A stretch of 64,000 nucleotides of DNA from Trematomus loennbergii. Taxonomy: Eukaryota; Chordata; Actinopteri; Perciformes; Nototheniidae. Shown here in pieces: positions 34,064 through 48,474 of this stretch; within the stretch, counting starts at the first letter, position 1; each line of letters starts with the position of its first letter. The stretch lies in contig JAAOOA010000484.1 in assembly GCA_012861695.1 (NCBI GenBank), positions 5,001-69,000 of the forward strand. The letters run 5' to 3'. The notes under the pieces were generated by a model. That model did no database searches and was not told where the DNA came from. It saw only the letters and a list, made by a program, of their open reading frames with translations. The translations under genes and the position numbers were made by a program.

Positions 34064-34617
34064 ATAGGGTTATTTTAAATCCCAGGCTGCAGTTTGGTTT
34101 GTTGCTGACTAACATATAATTATATGCTGATGATACTATACACTGAAGGCAATAAGAGGAACTCAATGGTCAGAGTTTCACAGCCAAACCTCAGTGTTTT
34201 AACACTTTTAAAGACATAAAGGCCTTGTTCCTTCTCTCTTTCAGATACGATGATGTTTGAAACCAACACTGGTTCCTCTCAAAGTAATACAATAGCTTCA
34301 TTAACACAGACGTTATTCAAGAAATGCACAAAGGGGGGGGGGAGTGTACTGGCATTATGAAAACTTAAATTGAAACAGAAATGTAGCTTCATTTAATATT
34401 ATTATATTATTCAATGGTATTCCATTGATATTTTAATGGAGTGTTTAAAATAACATCTCCGGTTTCAAAGACTGAACATCAAACTGAAGCAGAACTTGGT
34501 TGGATAAAATCCAGTTCTGAATTTAGCTTTTATTGAGAACTATTAGATGGATTGCATTTCGTAACATGGTCCTGACACGGTGCATTGACTTTAAGAATAC
34601 AACTAATATCCTCTCAC

Positions 34618-35063
34618 CTGAACACACACACCAGCGTCCTCAGAGTGGTCACAGACATGAGTCCCAAATCCTGGATGGGCACACTCAGTCACAGAACTTT
34701 CACTTCCTGAACAGCCAACATCACCAAGCCAGATTGGTCCGGTCCCCTGACCATAGTGGGCTGAGTGAGGGGCCCTCAGTGCTGAACCACAGCCCAACTG
34801 TCTGCAGACGACCTGAGCATCGTCTAGACCCCAGTTATCATCACACACTGTTCCCCAGGTGCTGCTGTGGTAGATCTCAACTCTCCCAGAGCAGTTATTG
34901 GACCCAGAGCCAGCCAATCTGATCTGATCTTCTATAGGACACAAAAACACTACTTACATTATTGATTTTTATTTACTGTACACTGAAAACTGAAATGTTT
35001 ATTGCATTACGCCATAACATTGGCTGATGCATCGAGTAAAGATGAAGTCAAGAGAAAAAGAGA
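34618..35063 (-). pseudogene. SRCR unit B1, broken
   Basis: The SRCR exon 34931-34618 is open and has eight cysteines, but one base is missing just before the donor (314 rather than 315 bp), so it ends out of phase. The signal exon beginning at 35063 has an extra T in its T-run and has lost the CTGCAG|GT donor. The unit belongs to the three-exon (ATAGAAGATCAG) acceptor type like E and F. Confidence 0.8.
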
Positions 35064-35821
35064 CTATAAAGAGAAGAGAGGAATCGGCAGAGCAGATTAC
35101 ATTCAGGAAATCAGAAGGGAATCAAAGTTCTACTGGTTCCTGTTTTACATTCCTTTGACCTGAATACTGAAGAAATGAGTCCTAATAGATGTAATGTCTG
35201 CTCCATACATTAAATCAGACGCAAAGCAAAGGCTCCTTTAAAATAACATTTTGGAATATTATTCTTGCCAATGGCCAAATGTCTCGAGCACTTCCTCTCT
35301 CTAGTCATATAGGGTTATTTTAAATCCCAGGCTGCAGTTTGGTTTGCTGCTGACTAACATATAATTATATGCTGATGATACTATACACTGAAGGCAATAA
35401 GAGGAACTCAAAGGTCAGAGTTTCACAGCCAAACCTCAGTGTTTTAACACTTTTAAAGACATTGTTCCTTCTCTCTTTCATATTTGATGATGTTTGAAAC
35501 CAACACTGGTTCCTCTCAAAGTAATACAATAGCTTCATTAACACAGACATAATCCAAGAAATGCACAAAAAGGGGGGGGGGAGGGATGGGGGGGAAACAG
35601 AGATGTAGCTTCATTTATATATTAAAAAGGTATTCCATTGATATTTTAAGTGTTTAAAATAACATCTCCAGTTTAAAATACTGAACATCAAACTGAAGCA
35701 GAACTTGGTTGGATAAAATCCAGTTCTGAATTTGGCATTTTATTGAGAACTATTGGATGGATTGCATTTCGTAACATGGTCCTGACACGGTCCTTCAAGA
35801 ATAAAACTAATATCCTCTCAC

Positions 35822-36163
<342 letters not shown>

Positions 36164-36193
36164 TTAATGTAAACTGAAAACCAAAAGGTCGTA

Positions 36194-39100
36194 CAGATGG
36201 AGCATCTTATTTCAGACAGTTTGAAACGCGAGGGTCGTGATTGGACTGTGATTGGTCCGTGATCGGCCCGTGATCGGTTCGTGATGAAGACCCGGCCCCC
36301 AGTCTGACTTGATACCGCCCCCGTGATAAATACATTTAATTATTGTGAAGCCAGCTGCAATGGATCATTGATCCACCAGGGGGTGCAGTGGGGTTCCACA
36401 CTGGAGCTCATGTGAAATCAACTTCGATACAGTAAGCTGGATGTACAGTATGTCTGGTACTAATGTATAGCGGATCTTCACCACGATCATTTATGTTTAT
36501 GTTCGCCGAATTGACATGAAATCACTGACAAATATGAATATACTGTATTCAACTTAATTAAAATGTTATTAACGTGCCTAAACTCAGTAATTCACTAAAA
36601 ATATTTATATTTTATTGGATCCTTGTCAGGCAGATCAGGATCCCGACGCGTAGCGGAGGGATCTTGATCCCTGGGTGTTATTTTTCCCCATAATGACCAA
36701 GTCGCTGCAAATTATCCCACTTATTACATGGCCACATTCTCAACAAAGTACGACATGACTCCCAATATTAATTGAAATGCTTTTATGGATTTAGAAAATG
36801 TTTTTATTGATTTAAAAAATAGTTGTATGTATTGATTTAAATTGACATGCATCCGCTAAGAAAAATAGTCCGTTGGTACCGTTTTTTAAACAGTCAGAAT
36901 GAAACGGCAGCTCTCAGCTGTGTGTTTACACACCTAATGGCCCATAACAGCTCTCTCCCCCCCGATCTTCTTTCCAGCAGTTAAGTTAACTGTAGGTTAC
37001 TCTGAGTGACAAGCTTACAGTTAGTGAAGTAACACTTTTTTTTTGTGAGTCACGACCTCGCTGTTTCATTCTAACATAACGCTCCAAATATGACTGTTTC
37101 CACTCGGACTTCAATACAGCAACACCATTGTTTGGTTTCCATGGTAGCGTGTCTCTTTAGTAGTGTGCAGTGTTGCCAACTTGGCGACTTTCTCGTTAAA
37201 TTCGGCGGCTTTCCAAACCCTCCTGCTACTTATTTTTGTCAAAAGCGACTAACGACTAATTTAACGACTTGTAATGGTGTTATTAGGGACTTTTCTGGTG
37301 TTTGGAGAGAGACTCACATATTGTTCAGCAGTTAACGAGTCGCGGGTGCTGCCGTGAGCCCCTCTGCCCTCCCATAGTACTCACAGGCGCTCAGACTCAC
37401 AGTTGCCTCCCGCAGCAGCTCAGCTGCAGTCAGAGCAGAGAGGAGACAGCCACACTCTCCCGAGTCGAGACTGCAAATGAATTGCTCATGAGCGGGATTT
37501 AAATGTAAAATGTAAATGTTTCTTCACTGTCACTGTCACACTATAATAAATAACTGCCTTTGCTTTGCTTTGACTCACACAGCCTCAGTCACTTAATGGA
37601 GTGACTCCTTACTATGGAGTTGGCAACACTGGTAGCGTGCACTCCTTTCCTGTAAATTACAGGTCCAGCCAGGCAAAACAGTGCACTTCTCTTTCCGCAC
37701 TACTGTGACAGACCATGGGGCTGGGTCAGCCACTAACATATTCATATTTCTCTACTCAAAAAGAGAAATATGAACGTTAGTTTTTAACTGAAATGATCAA
37801 ATAAAGTCAAAATGTCACAGTGTTTACAAACATTGACCATACCGTTCACCAGCCCCCACCCCCCTATGTTGAGTATAGCCTACTCTTTGTTTAAAACGAA
37901 TTGGCCATCGGAATGTGTGTGTCCCAACCCCCCCCCCCCCCCTGTGATATCTCTTCTCCAGCAGTCTGTAGGTTAAGGTTTGTGTTCGCATATTTATGCT
38001 GTCGCAGTTCCTCTTGTTTCTATCGCGCATTGCCGGTATGAAAGGGTCTGTGCCGGAAATATCAAGATAACACGGCAGGGTCCGTTACAGTTTGTTTTCA
38101 TCTGATTTCAAATAAACAAAGTCTTGGCTTTCAGAATATTAAACTTGTTTCGGCAAATGTAGATGATAAATACAACTATGAAGCTTGTAACGGCATAATT
38201 ACTTAAGCGGAGAACGGAGTAATTTAACGTTACAGCAGGCATAACAACAGCCGGGGTTTCTTTTATTATTATATATAGTCGTTATTCATTTGTTTTAAAG
38301 CTCAATAAGGAAGATTTAAACTTTCACACACGTTGACCGGCGAAAAACTCTGCCCGGTTCCCTCGGCCCCCACCACGTTGAATAAACAGAAGGCTGCTTT
38401 TGTGGAGGAAGTTACAGCGCTACGTACGCACATTTAGCTTTCAGTGTTACTGACCTGAGATGTTTTTATTACATGAATTAAGGTGACTGAGGCTTTTTAA
38501 CATAGACTTTTCCAATGTCTGCATTTTCTATTTTAGTTTGATAAGGACACATCCTGGGGATTGTGTTTACAAACATTGACCATACCGTTCACCATCCCCC
38601 ACCCCCCTACTGTATGTTGATTTTGTTTGCCTACATGTAAATGGGTGGCATTTAGTACCTACCCCCCTCTGAGTGAATACCTGTTGTACCTGCCGGGGCT
38701 AAGCCCATAGGACGATGCTCTGATGTCAACCCCCCGCCATTGACAATTCAAGAGCGTCTAACTCTCTCCCCCTCCCCTCCCCCGTCGCACCTTCTAACAG
38801 AGCCCCCCACATATCAAATCCCAATTTAACCCCTGGCCTCTGGAGCAGAAATGAAAGAGTTTTAAAATGTTTACGTTTTGGTAAGTTTTTAGGGAAATGT
38901 TGTAATATTGCAACGTTGGCCTAAGGTGGGAGCAGAATTTCTGTATTTCTACTCACATTGTCTGAATAAATATATTGAACAACTAAGGGTTAATTTGCAG
39001 GATTGATTGCTTACTTAGCCCTATATCAGTATATAGCATGAATAATAATCACACATCACTCATATTTGTTATGAATAATCATTTATCATTTATTAAATAG

Positions 39101-39473
39101 TAAGTCGCTTTGGATAAAAGCGTCAGCTAAATGCAATTTATGAAAGCCTCACTCAGGATTTTTATCCTTGAATTTTTTTTTAAGTGTTTTTATTGCTCTT
39201 GGGGCATTAAAAACAAGATTTTAACTTTAGTTTTTTATATAATATCTGCATTTTCTCTTGTGAAAACTAAGTCTTAGTTTGGCCATAGTTATTTAATATA
39301 TAGCGCCATCTCCTGGTTAAATCCTGAAATTGAAAATCTGGCAACGCCCTTTTGGAAAATAGTGGGAGGGCTTAACAGTCCCAGATACTGGTCTTTGGCA
39401 GGTCTTAGGCAGGTAACTGGCTGGTAGTAGGCAGGAAGCTGTATGCTGGACTCTGAATAAGATGCTCCATCTG
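36194..39473. mobile_element. Inverted-repeat element TE1, 3.28 kb, with nested hAT
   Basis: The ends are CAGATGGAGCATCTTATTTC and, inverted, the same with one gap, and TA flanks both sides. A second copy lies at 42942-46018. No transposase was recognised. It holds a nested hAT MITE, a duplicated CATACCGTTCACCA block and C-rich homopolymers. The flanks correspond to non-adjacent parts of the normal SRCR unit, so about 200 bp including the signal exon was lost at the insertion. Confidence 0.65.
37168..37631. mobile_element. hAT MITE nested in TE1
   Basis: The ends are CAGTGTTGCCAACT and AGTTGGCAACACTG, and the flanks are GTAGTGTG and GTAGCGTG (37160-37167, 37632-37639). The copy in TE2 has an exact duplication. 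Confidence 0.9.
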
Positions 39474-40098
39474 TAAAAATAGTTTTAAGGGATGTCATGT
39501 CTGTTCCATGCAATAACTCAGACAGGCAGGTCAAAGCAAATGCTGCTTTAACATTCAGTTTTGGAATATTATTCTTGCCAATGGCCAAATGTCTCGAGCA
39601 CTTCCTCTCTCTAGTCATATAGGGTTATTTTAAATCCCAGGCTACAGTTTGGTTTGCTGCTGACTATCATATAATTATATGCTGATGATACTATACACTG
39701 AAGGCAATAAGAGGAACTCAAGGTCAGAGTTTCACAGCCAAACCTCTGTGTTTTAACACTTTTAAAGACATAAAGGCCTTGTTCCTTCTCTCTTTCAGAT
39801 ACGATGATGTTTGAAACCAACACTGGTTCCTCTCAAAGTAATACAATAGCTTCATTAACACAGACGTTATTAAAAAAATACAAAAAGGGGGTCTGGCATT
39901 ATGAAAACTTAAATTGAAACAGAAACGTGGCTACATTTAATGTTATTATATTATTCAAAGGTATTCCATTGATATTTTAAGTGTATAAACAACATCTCTG
40001 GGTTCAAAGGCTGAACACCAAACTGAAGCAGAACTTGGTTGGATAAAATCCAGTTCTGAATTTGGCTTTTATTGAAAACTATTGGATGGATTGCATTA

Positions 40099-40643
<545 letters not shown>

Positions 40644-41375
40644 AAAAGTTTAACTTATTCCTGATTAAAATTCCTTTGGCCTGAGAACTGTTAAAATAGT
40701 TTTAAGAGATGTCATGTCTGTTCCATGCAATAACTCAGACAGGCAGGTCAAAGCAAATGCTGCTTTAACATTCAGTTTTGGAATATTATTCTTGCCAATG
40801 GCCAAATGTCTCGAGCACTTCCTCTCTCTAGTCATATAGGGTTATTTTAAATCCCAGGCTGCAGTTTGGTTTGTTGCTGACTATCATATAATTATATGCT
40901 GATGATACTATACACTGAAGGCAATAAGGGAACTCAAAGGTCAGAGTTTCACAGCCAAACCTCTGTGTTTTAACACTTTTAAAGACATAAAGGCCTTGTA
41001 CCTTCTCTCTTTCAGATACGATGATGTTTGAAACCAACACTGGTTCCTCTCAAAGTAATACAATAGCTTCATTAACACAGACTTAATCCAAGAAATGCAC
41101 AAAAAGGGGGGGGGGGGGGGGGGGAAGGGATGCGGGGGAAACAGAGATGTAGCTTCATTTAATCTTATTATATTATTAAAAAGGTATTCCATTGATATTT
41201 TAATTGTTTAAAATAACATCTCCAGTTTAAAATACTGAACATCAAACTGAAGCAGAACTTGGTTGGATAAAATCCAGTTCTGAATTTGGCATTTTATTGA
41301 GAACTATTGGATGGATTGCATTTCGTAACATGGTCCTGACACGGTCCTTCAAGAATACAACTAATATCCTCTCAC

Positions 41376-41830
41376 CTGAACAGACCACACCAGCGTCCTC
41401 AGAGTGTGAACAGCCATGAGTCCCAAATCCTGGATGGGTACACTCAGTCACAGAACTTTCACTTCCTGAACAGCCAACATCATCAAGCCAGATTGGTCCG
41501 GTCCCCTCACCATAGTGGGCTGAGTGAGGGGCCCTCAGCGCTGAACCACAGCCCAACTTTCTGCAGATGACCTGAGCATCGTTTAGATCCCAGTCATCAT
41601 CACACACTGTTCCCCAGGTACCGTTGTGGTAGATCTCAACTCTTCCAGAGCAGTGATTGGACCCAGAGCCAGCCAATCTGATCTGACCTAAAAACATTGA
41701 ATATAATATTTAAGTACTTTAATGTAAACTGAAAACCAAAAAGATGTATGCATCACACCATAACCTTGACTGCAGGTGAAGATGAGGTCAAGAGAAAAGA
41801 GACTAGCAGCAAAATTAAAAGTGCAGACAT
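41376..41830 (-). pseudogene. SRCR unit C2: intact SRCR exon, damaged signal exon
   Basis: SRCR exon 41687-41376 (312 bp, phase 1 at both ends) is fully open with eight cysteines and an NGTW sequon. The signal exon starts at 41830 ([10 protein letters not shown]) but an 8-bp deletion near 41770 removes its GT donor. The SRCR exon could still be used if spliced from an upstream unit. Confidence 0.75.
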
Positions 41831-42568
41831 AAAAAGTTTCACTTATTCCTGATTAAATTTCCTTTGGCCTGAGAACTGTAAAATTAGTTTCAAGGATGTC
41901 ATGTCTGTTCCATGCAATAACTCAGACAGGCAGGTCAAAGCAAATGCTGCTTTAACATTCAGTTTTGGAATATTATTCTTGCCAATGGCCAAATGTCTCG
42001 AGCACTTCCTCTCTCTAGTCATATAGGGTTATTTTAAATCCAGGCTGCAGTTTGGTTTGCTGCTGACTATCATATAATTATATGCTGATGATGCTATACA
42101 CTGAAGGCAATACGAGGAACTCAAAGGTCAGAGTTTCACAGCCAAACCTCTGTGTTTTAACACTTTTAAAGACATAAAGGCCTTGTACCTTCTCTCTTTC
42201 AGATACGATGATGTTTGAAACCAACACTGGTTCCTCTCAAAGTAATACAATAGCTTCATTAACTCAGACTTTATCCCAGAAATGCACAAAGGGGCGGGGG
42301 GGGGGGGGGGGGGGGATGGGGGGAAACAGAAATGTAGCTTCATTTAATATTATTATATTATTCAAAGGTATTCCATTGATATTTTAATGGAGTGTTTAAA
42401 ATAACATCTCCGGTTTCAAAGACTGAACATCAAACTGAAGCAGAACTTGGTTGGATAAAATCCAGTTCTGAATTTTGCTTTTATTGAGAACTATTAGATG
42501 GATTGCATTTCGTAACACGGTCCTGACACGGTGCATTGACTTTAAGAATACAACTAATATCCTCTCAC

Positions 42569-42880
42569 CTGAACAGAACACACCAGCGTCCTCAGAGTGT
42601 GAACAGGGATGAGTCCTAAATCCTCGATGGGTACACTCAGTCACAGAACTTTCACTTCCTGAACAGCCAACATCATCAAGCCAGATTGGTCCGGTACCCT
42701 CACCATAGTGGGCTTCACGAGGGGCCCTCAGCGCTGAACCACAGCCTAACTGTCTGCAGACGACCTGAGCATCGTTTAGATCCCAGTTATCATCACACAC
42801 TGTTCCCCAGGTGCTGCTGTGGTAGATCTCAACTCTTCCAGAGCAGCGATTGGACCCAGAGCCAGCCAATCTGACCGGAT
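42569..42880 (-). CDS. SRCR exon C3, open but without its own signal exon
   Basis: 312 bp, phase 1-1, eight cysteines; the second half is variant (GFRTHPC). The expected signal exon upstream was removed with the TE2 insertion at 42942. It is usable only as an internal exon of a longer transcript. It is the tandem-duplicate partner of B2 (offset 6747 bp). Confidence 0.7.
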
Positions 42881-42941
42881 CTACAAACATTTAATATAAT
42901 ATTAAAGTACTTTAATGTAAACTGAAAACCAAAAGGTCGTA

Positions 42942-45900
42942 CAGATGGAGCATCTTATTTCAGACAGTTTGAAACGCGAGGGTCGTGATTGGTCCGTGAT
43001 TGGTCCGTGATCGGCCCGTGATCGGCCCGTGATCGGTTCGTGATGAAGACCCGGCCCCCAGTCTGACTTGATACCGCCCCCGTGATAAATACATTTAATT
43101 ATTGTGAAGCCAGCTGCAATGGATCATTGATCCACCAGGGGGCAGTGGGGTTCCTTACTGGAGCTCATGTGAAATCAACTTCGATACAGTAAGCTGGATG
43201 TACAGTATGTCTGGTACTACTGTATAGCGGATCTTCACCACGATCATTTATGTTTATGTTCGCCGAATTGACATGAAATCACTGACAAATATGAATATAC
43301 TGTATTCAACTTAATTAAAATGTTATTAACGTGCCTAAACTCAGTAATTCACTAAAAATATTTATATTTTAATGGATCCTTGTCAGGCAGATCAGGATCC
43401 CGACGCGTAGCGGAGAGCCCATAACAGCTCTCTCCCCCCCTGATCTTTCTTTTCCAACAGTTAAGTTAACTGTAGGTTACTCTGAGTGACAAGCTTACAG
43501 TTAGTGAAGTAACACTTTTTTTTTGAGTCACGACCTGGCTGTTTCATTCTAACATAACGCTCCAAATATGACTGTTTCCACTCGGACTTCAATACAGCAA
43601 CACCATTGTTTGGTTTCCATGGTAGCGTGTCTCTTTAGTAGCGTGCAGTGTTGCCAACTTGGCGACTTTCTCGTTAAATTCGGCGGCTTTCCAAACCCTC
43701 CTGCTACTTATTTTTGTCAAAAGCGACTAACGACTAATTTAACGACTTGTAATGGTGTTATTAGGGACTTTTCTGGTGTTTGGAGAGAGACTCACATATT
43801 GTTCAGCAGTTAACGAGTCGCGGGTGCTGCCGTGAGCCCCTCTGCCCTCCCATAGTACTCACAGGCGCTCACCCCGCAGCAGCTCAGCTGCAGTCAGAGC
43901 AGAGAGGAGACAGCCACACTCTCCCGAGTCGAGACTGCAAATGAATTGCTCATGAGCGGGATTTAAATGTAAAATGTAAATGTTTCTTCACTGTCACTGT
44001 CACACTATAATAAATAACTGCCTTTGCTTTGCTTTGACTCACACAGCCTCAGTCACTTAATGGAGTGACTCCTTACTATGGAGTTGGCAACACTGGTAGC
44101 GTGCACTCCTTTCCTGTAAATTACAGGTCCAGCCAGGCAAAACAGTGCACTTCTCTTTCCGCACTACTGTGACAGACCATGGGGCTGGGTCAGCCACTAA
44201 CATATTCATATTGCTCTACTCAAAAAGAAATATGAACGTTAGTTTTTAACTGAAATGATCAAATAAAGTCAAAATGTCACAGTGTTTACAAACATTGACC
44301 ATACCGTTCACCAGCCCCCACCCCCCTATGTTGAGTATAGCCTACTCTTTATTTAAAACTAATTGGCCATCGGAATGTGTGTGTCCCAACCCCCCCTGTG
44401 ATATCTCTTCTCCAGCAGTCTGTAGGTTTGTGTTCGCATATTTATGCTGTCGCAGTTCCTGTTGTTTCTATCGCGCATTGCCGGTATGAAAGGGTCTGTG
44501 CCGGAAATATCAAGATAACACGGCAGGGTCCGTTACAGTTTGTTTTCATCTGATTTCAAATAAACAAAGTCTTGTCTTTCAGAATATTAAACTTGTTTCG
44601 GCAAATGTAGATGATAAATACAACTATGAAGCTTGTAACGGCATAATTACTTAAGCGGAGAACGGAGTAATTTAACGTTACAGCAGGCATAACAACAGCC
44701 GGGTTTATTTTATTATTATATATAGTCGTTATTCATTTGTTTTAAAGCTCAATAAGGAAGATTTAAACTTTCACACACGTTGACCGGCGAAAAACTCTGC
44801 CCGGTTCCCTCGGCCCCCACCACGTTGAATAAACAGAAGGCTGCTTTTGTGGAGGAAGTTACAGCGCTACGTACAGGCTCGGCATATGCAGCTTTTTCCA
44901 GCGGTATCCATAAATCTCTTAATTTTGACCTCAAAGTGCACCAGATTGATGCATTTAACTTCAATATAAAGAAAAACATCTTCTGTTGTAACAACAATAA
45001 CATTATAAATAGTAACATAGCTGAACTTGGTTTGCACATTTAGCTTTCAGTGTTACTGACCTGAGATGTTTTTATTACATGAATTAAGGTGACTGAGGCT
45101 TTTTAACATAGACTTTTCAGTGCCCCACATACCGTTCACCATCCCCCACCCCCCTACTGTATGTTGATTTTGTTTGCCTACATGTAAATGGGTGGCATTT
45201 AGTACCTACCCCCCTCTGAGTGAATACCTGTTGTACCTGTCCGTGGCTAAGCCCATAGGACGATGCTCTGATGTCAACCCCCCCCGTTCACAATTCACGA
45301 GCGTCTAACTCTCTCCCCCCTCCCCCGTCGCACCTTCTAACAGAGCCCCCCCACATATCAAATCCCAATTTAACCCCTGGCCTCTGGAGCAGAAATGAAA
45401 GAGTTTTAAAAATGTTTACGTTTTGGTAAGTTTTTAGGGAAATGTTGTAATATTGCAACGTTGGCCTTAGGTGGGAGCAGAATTTCTGTATTTCTACTCA
45501 CATTGTCTGAATAAATATATTGAACAACTAAGGGTTAATTTGCAGGATTGATTGCTTACTTAGCCCTATATCAGTATATAGCATGAATAATAATCACACA
45601 TCACTCATATTTGTTATGAATAATCATTTATCATTTATTAAATAGTAAGTCGCTTTGGATAAAAGCGTCAGCTAAATGCAATTTATGAAAGCCTCACTCA
45701 GGATTTTTATCCTTGAATTTTTTTTAAGTGTTTTTATTGCTCTTGGGGCATTAAAAACAAGATTTTAACTTTAGTTTTTTATATAATATCTGCATTTTCT
45801 CTTGTGAAAAACTAAGTCTTAGTTTGGCCATAGTTATTTAATATATAGCGCCATCCCTGGTTAAATCCTGAAATTGAAAATCTGGCAACGCCCTCTTGGA

Positions 45901-46018
45901 AAAGAGTGGGAGGGCTTAACATTCCCAGATACTGGTCTTTGGCAGGTCTTAGGCAGGTAACTGGCTGGTAGTAGGCAGGAAGCAGTAAGCTGGAGTCTGA
46001 AATAAGATGCTCCATCTG
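42942..46018. mobile_element. Inverted-repeat element TE2, 3.08 kb, copy of TE1
   Basis: Same ends as TE1 (right end exact: GTCTGAAATAAGATGCTCC...). It lacks about 240 bp present in TE1 (36655-36895) and has about 158 bp (44872-45030) absent from TE1. It arose with its flanks by tandem duplication rather than by separate insertion. Confidence 0.65.
43646..44095. mobile_element. hAT MITE nested in TE2
   Basis: The exact 8-bp duplication GTAGCGTG lies at 43638-43645 and 44096-44103. The ends are CAGTGTTGCCAACT and its inverse. Confidence 0.92.
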
Positions 46019-46724
46019 TAAAAATAGTTTTAAGGGATGTCATGTCTGTTCCATGCAATAACTCAGACAGGCAGGTCAAAGCAAATGCTGCTTTAACATT
46101 CAGTTTTGGAATATTATTCTTGCCAATGGCCAAATGTCTCGAGCACTTCCTCTCTCTAGTCATATAGGGTTATTTTAAATCCCAGGCTGCAGTTTGGTTT
46201 GTTGCTGACTATCATATAATTATATGCTGATGATACTATACACTGAAGGCAATAAGAGGAACTCAATGGTCAGAGTTTCACAGCCAAACCTCAGTGTTTT
46301 AACACTTTTAAAGACATAAAGGCCTTGTTCCTTCTCTCTTTCAGATACGATGATGTTTGAAACCAACACTGGTTCCTCTCAAAGTAATACAATAGCTTCA
46401 TTAACACAGACGTTATTCAAGAAATGCACAAAGGGGGGGGGGGGGGGGGAGTGTACTGGCATTATGAAAACTTAAATTGAAACAGAAATGTAGCTTCATT
46501 TAATATTATTATATTATTCAATGGTAATCCATTGATATTTTAATGGAGTGTTTAAAATAACATCTCTGGTTTCAAAGACTGAACATCAAACTGAAGCAGA
46601 ACTTGGTTGGATAAAATCCAGTTCTGAATTTAGCTTTTATTGAGAACTATTAGATGGATTGCATTTCGTAACATGGTCCTGACACGGTGCATTGACTTTA
46701 AGAATACAACTAATATCCTCTCAC

Positions 46725-47175
46725 CTGAACAGAACACACCAGCGTCCTCACTGTGGTTACAGTTATGAGTCCCAAATCCTCGATGGGAACACTCAGTGAC
46801 AGAACTTTCACTTCCTGAACAGCCGACCATACCAAGCCAGATTGGTCCGGTCCCCTGACCATAGTGGGCTGAGTGAGGGGCCCTCAGCGCTGGACCACAG
46901 CCCAACTGTCTGCAGACGACCTGAGCATCGTTTAGATCCCAGTTATCATCACACACTGTTCCCCAGGTGCTGTTGTGGAAGATCTCAACTCTTCCAGAGC
47001 AGTGATTGGACCCAGAGCCAGCCAATCTGACCGGATCTACAAAACATTGAATATAATATTTAAGTACTTTAATGTAAACTGAAAACCAAAACACCATAAC
47101 ATTTACTGACCTGCAGCAGGAGGTCAATGAGGTCAAGAGAAAAGAGACTAGCAGCAAAATTAAAAGTGCAGACAT
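46725..47175 (-). pseudogene. SRCR unit D: intact SRCR exon, signal exon out of phase
   Basis: SRCR exon 47036-46725 (312 bp) is open with eight cysteines. Signal exon 47175-47111 ([18 protein letters not shown]) is 65 rather than 64 bp after a small rearrangement before CTGCTGCAG. It therefore joins the SRCR in the wrong phase. Retained-intron reading gives a false continuous frame. Confidence 0.75.
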
Positions 47176-47417
47176 AAAATGTTTAACTTATTCCTGATTA
47201 AAATGTCTTGGGCCTGAGAACTGTAAAAAATAGTTTCAAGAGATGTCATGTCTGTTCCATGCAATAACTCAGTTAGGAAGGTCAAACAAAATGCTGCCTT
47301 AACATTCAGTTTTGGAATATTATTCTTGCCAATGGCCAAATGTCTCGAGCACTTCCTCTCATTATTTTAATTCACAGGCTGTAGTTTGGTTTGCTGCTGA
47401 CTATCATATATTTATAT

Positions 47418-48288
47418 CAGGGACGTGCACAAAAAATTTGGAGGGGCTATTGCTCTAAACTAGAACAAGGGCCTCCCCCGAAAAAAAACATAAGACCTTT
47501 TGAAAATTCTAACTTGTTTTTAATGTAAAAGAAACCAAACGATTTTTACATTAACTAATTTGAAGAGTAATTCACATTATCATCTCATAATAAAATAAGC
47601 TAAGGCGACTACTTGCATTCGGTAGTTCATAAAAGGAAAACCAGGGACATTTTTTGTTTTGCAGTCCATATCTCATTAAAATATCTAATGTTACTAACTA
47701 TTAAAGAGAACATGGGGACAATCCTGTTTTAATGTAGTTTGCCCTTTGTAACTGCTGTGCAGACATTCTGATAACACAGGGCCTCTAACTAATTACCTTA
47801 AATAAAGTCACTAATTAATGAAACCAGTTCAATACGCATTATTCTTATTCTTATCATTCTTTATGAGCGCAGTAACGGTGAAGTATCTAATTACTTATTT
47901 ATTTAGTATTCCATAACTTCATAACAGAGATGGTCAAACTGAAGTAGAGACATGGCAGAAATCCTACAATGAAGCGGGCAGTGAAGTGTTCTCCTGAGAG
48001 AGGGCGATCAAGAGAAGAGAGAGAGGGTGAGGGAGTTTACAGATGAAAAGACACAGAAAGACAGAAGCACAATAACAAGTATATTTAGGTGTTTTTTTGT
48101 AAATAACAGACGGTGTCAAGAGGGAGATAAGTCCCCTGGTTTGTCCCCTATCCTCTAACTGCCATGAGAAAACTCAAAATCATTTTTCCAAAATCCGACA
48201 CTAGAGGTGGTTTTTAACGCACTGGCAGATGACAGCGCTGACAAGGTGTGTTTTATCTCAGCGAGACGTTACAATACTAATTGTGGGC
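47418..48288. repeat. Non-coding DNA with transposon-like start
   Basis: Begins CAGGGACGTGCACAAA, close to the hAT end at 19361. A matching right end was not found. No gene. Confidence 0.4.
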
Positions 48289-48330
48289 TTAGGGTTAGGG
48301 TTAGGGTTAGGGTTAGGGTTAGGGTTAGGG
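48289..48330 (+). repeat. Interstitial telomeric repeat, seven TTAGGG units
   Basis: Seven perfect TTAGGG units are embedded between the 47.4-48.3 kb repeat and resumed SRCR-unit flank sequence at about 48340. Confidence 0.97.
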
Positions 48331-48474
48331 TTATTATGAAAACTGGCATTACGAAAACTTAAATTGAAACAGAAATGTAGCTTCATTTAATATTTTTATA
48401 TAATTCAAAGGCATTCCATTGATATTTTAATGGAGTGTTTAAAATAACATCTCTGGTTTCAAAGATCTCTGAAT

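Noticed and set aside
46630..47175. 181-codon continuous frame over signal and SRCR of unit D
   Set aside because: It reads through an intron whose acceptor (TTTGTAG) and donor are conserved in all sister units; the apparent continuity is chance.
48289..48330. Chromosome end
   Set aside because: Only 42 bp of TTAGGG, with SRCR-unit sequence continuing on both sides.
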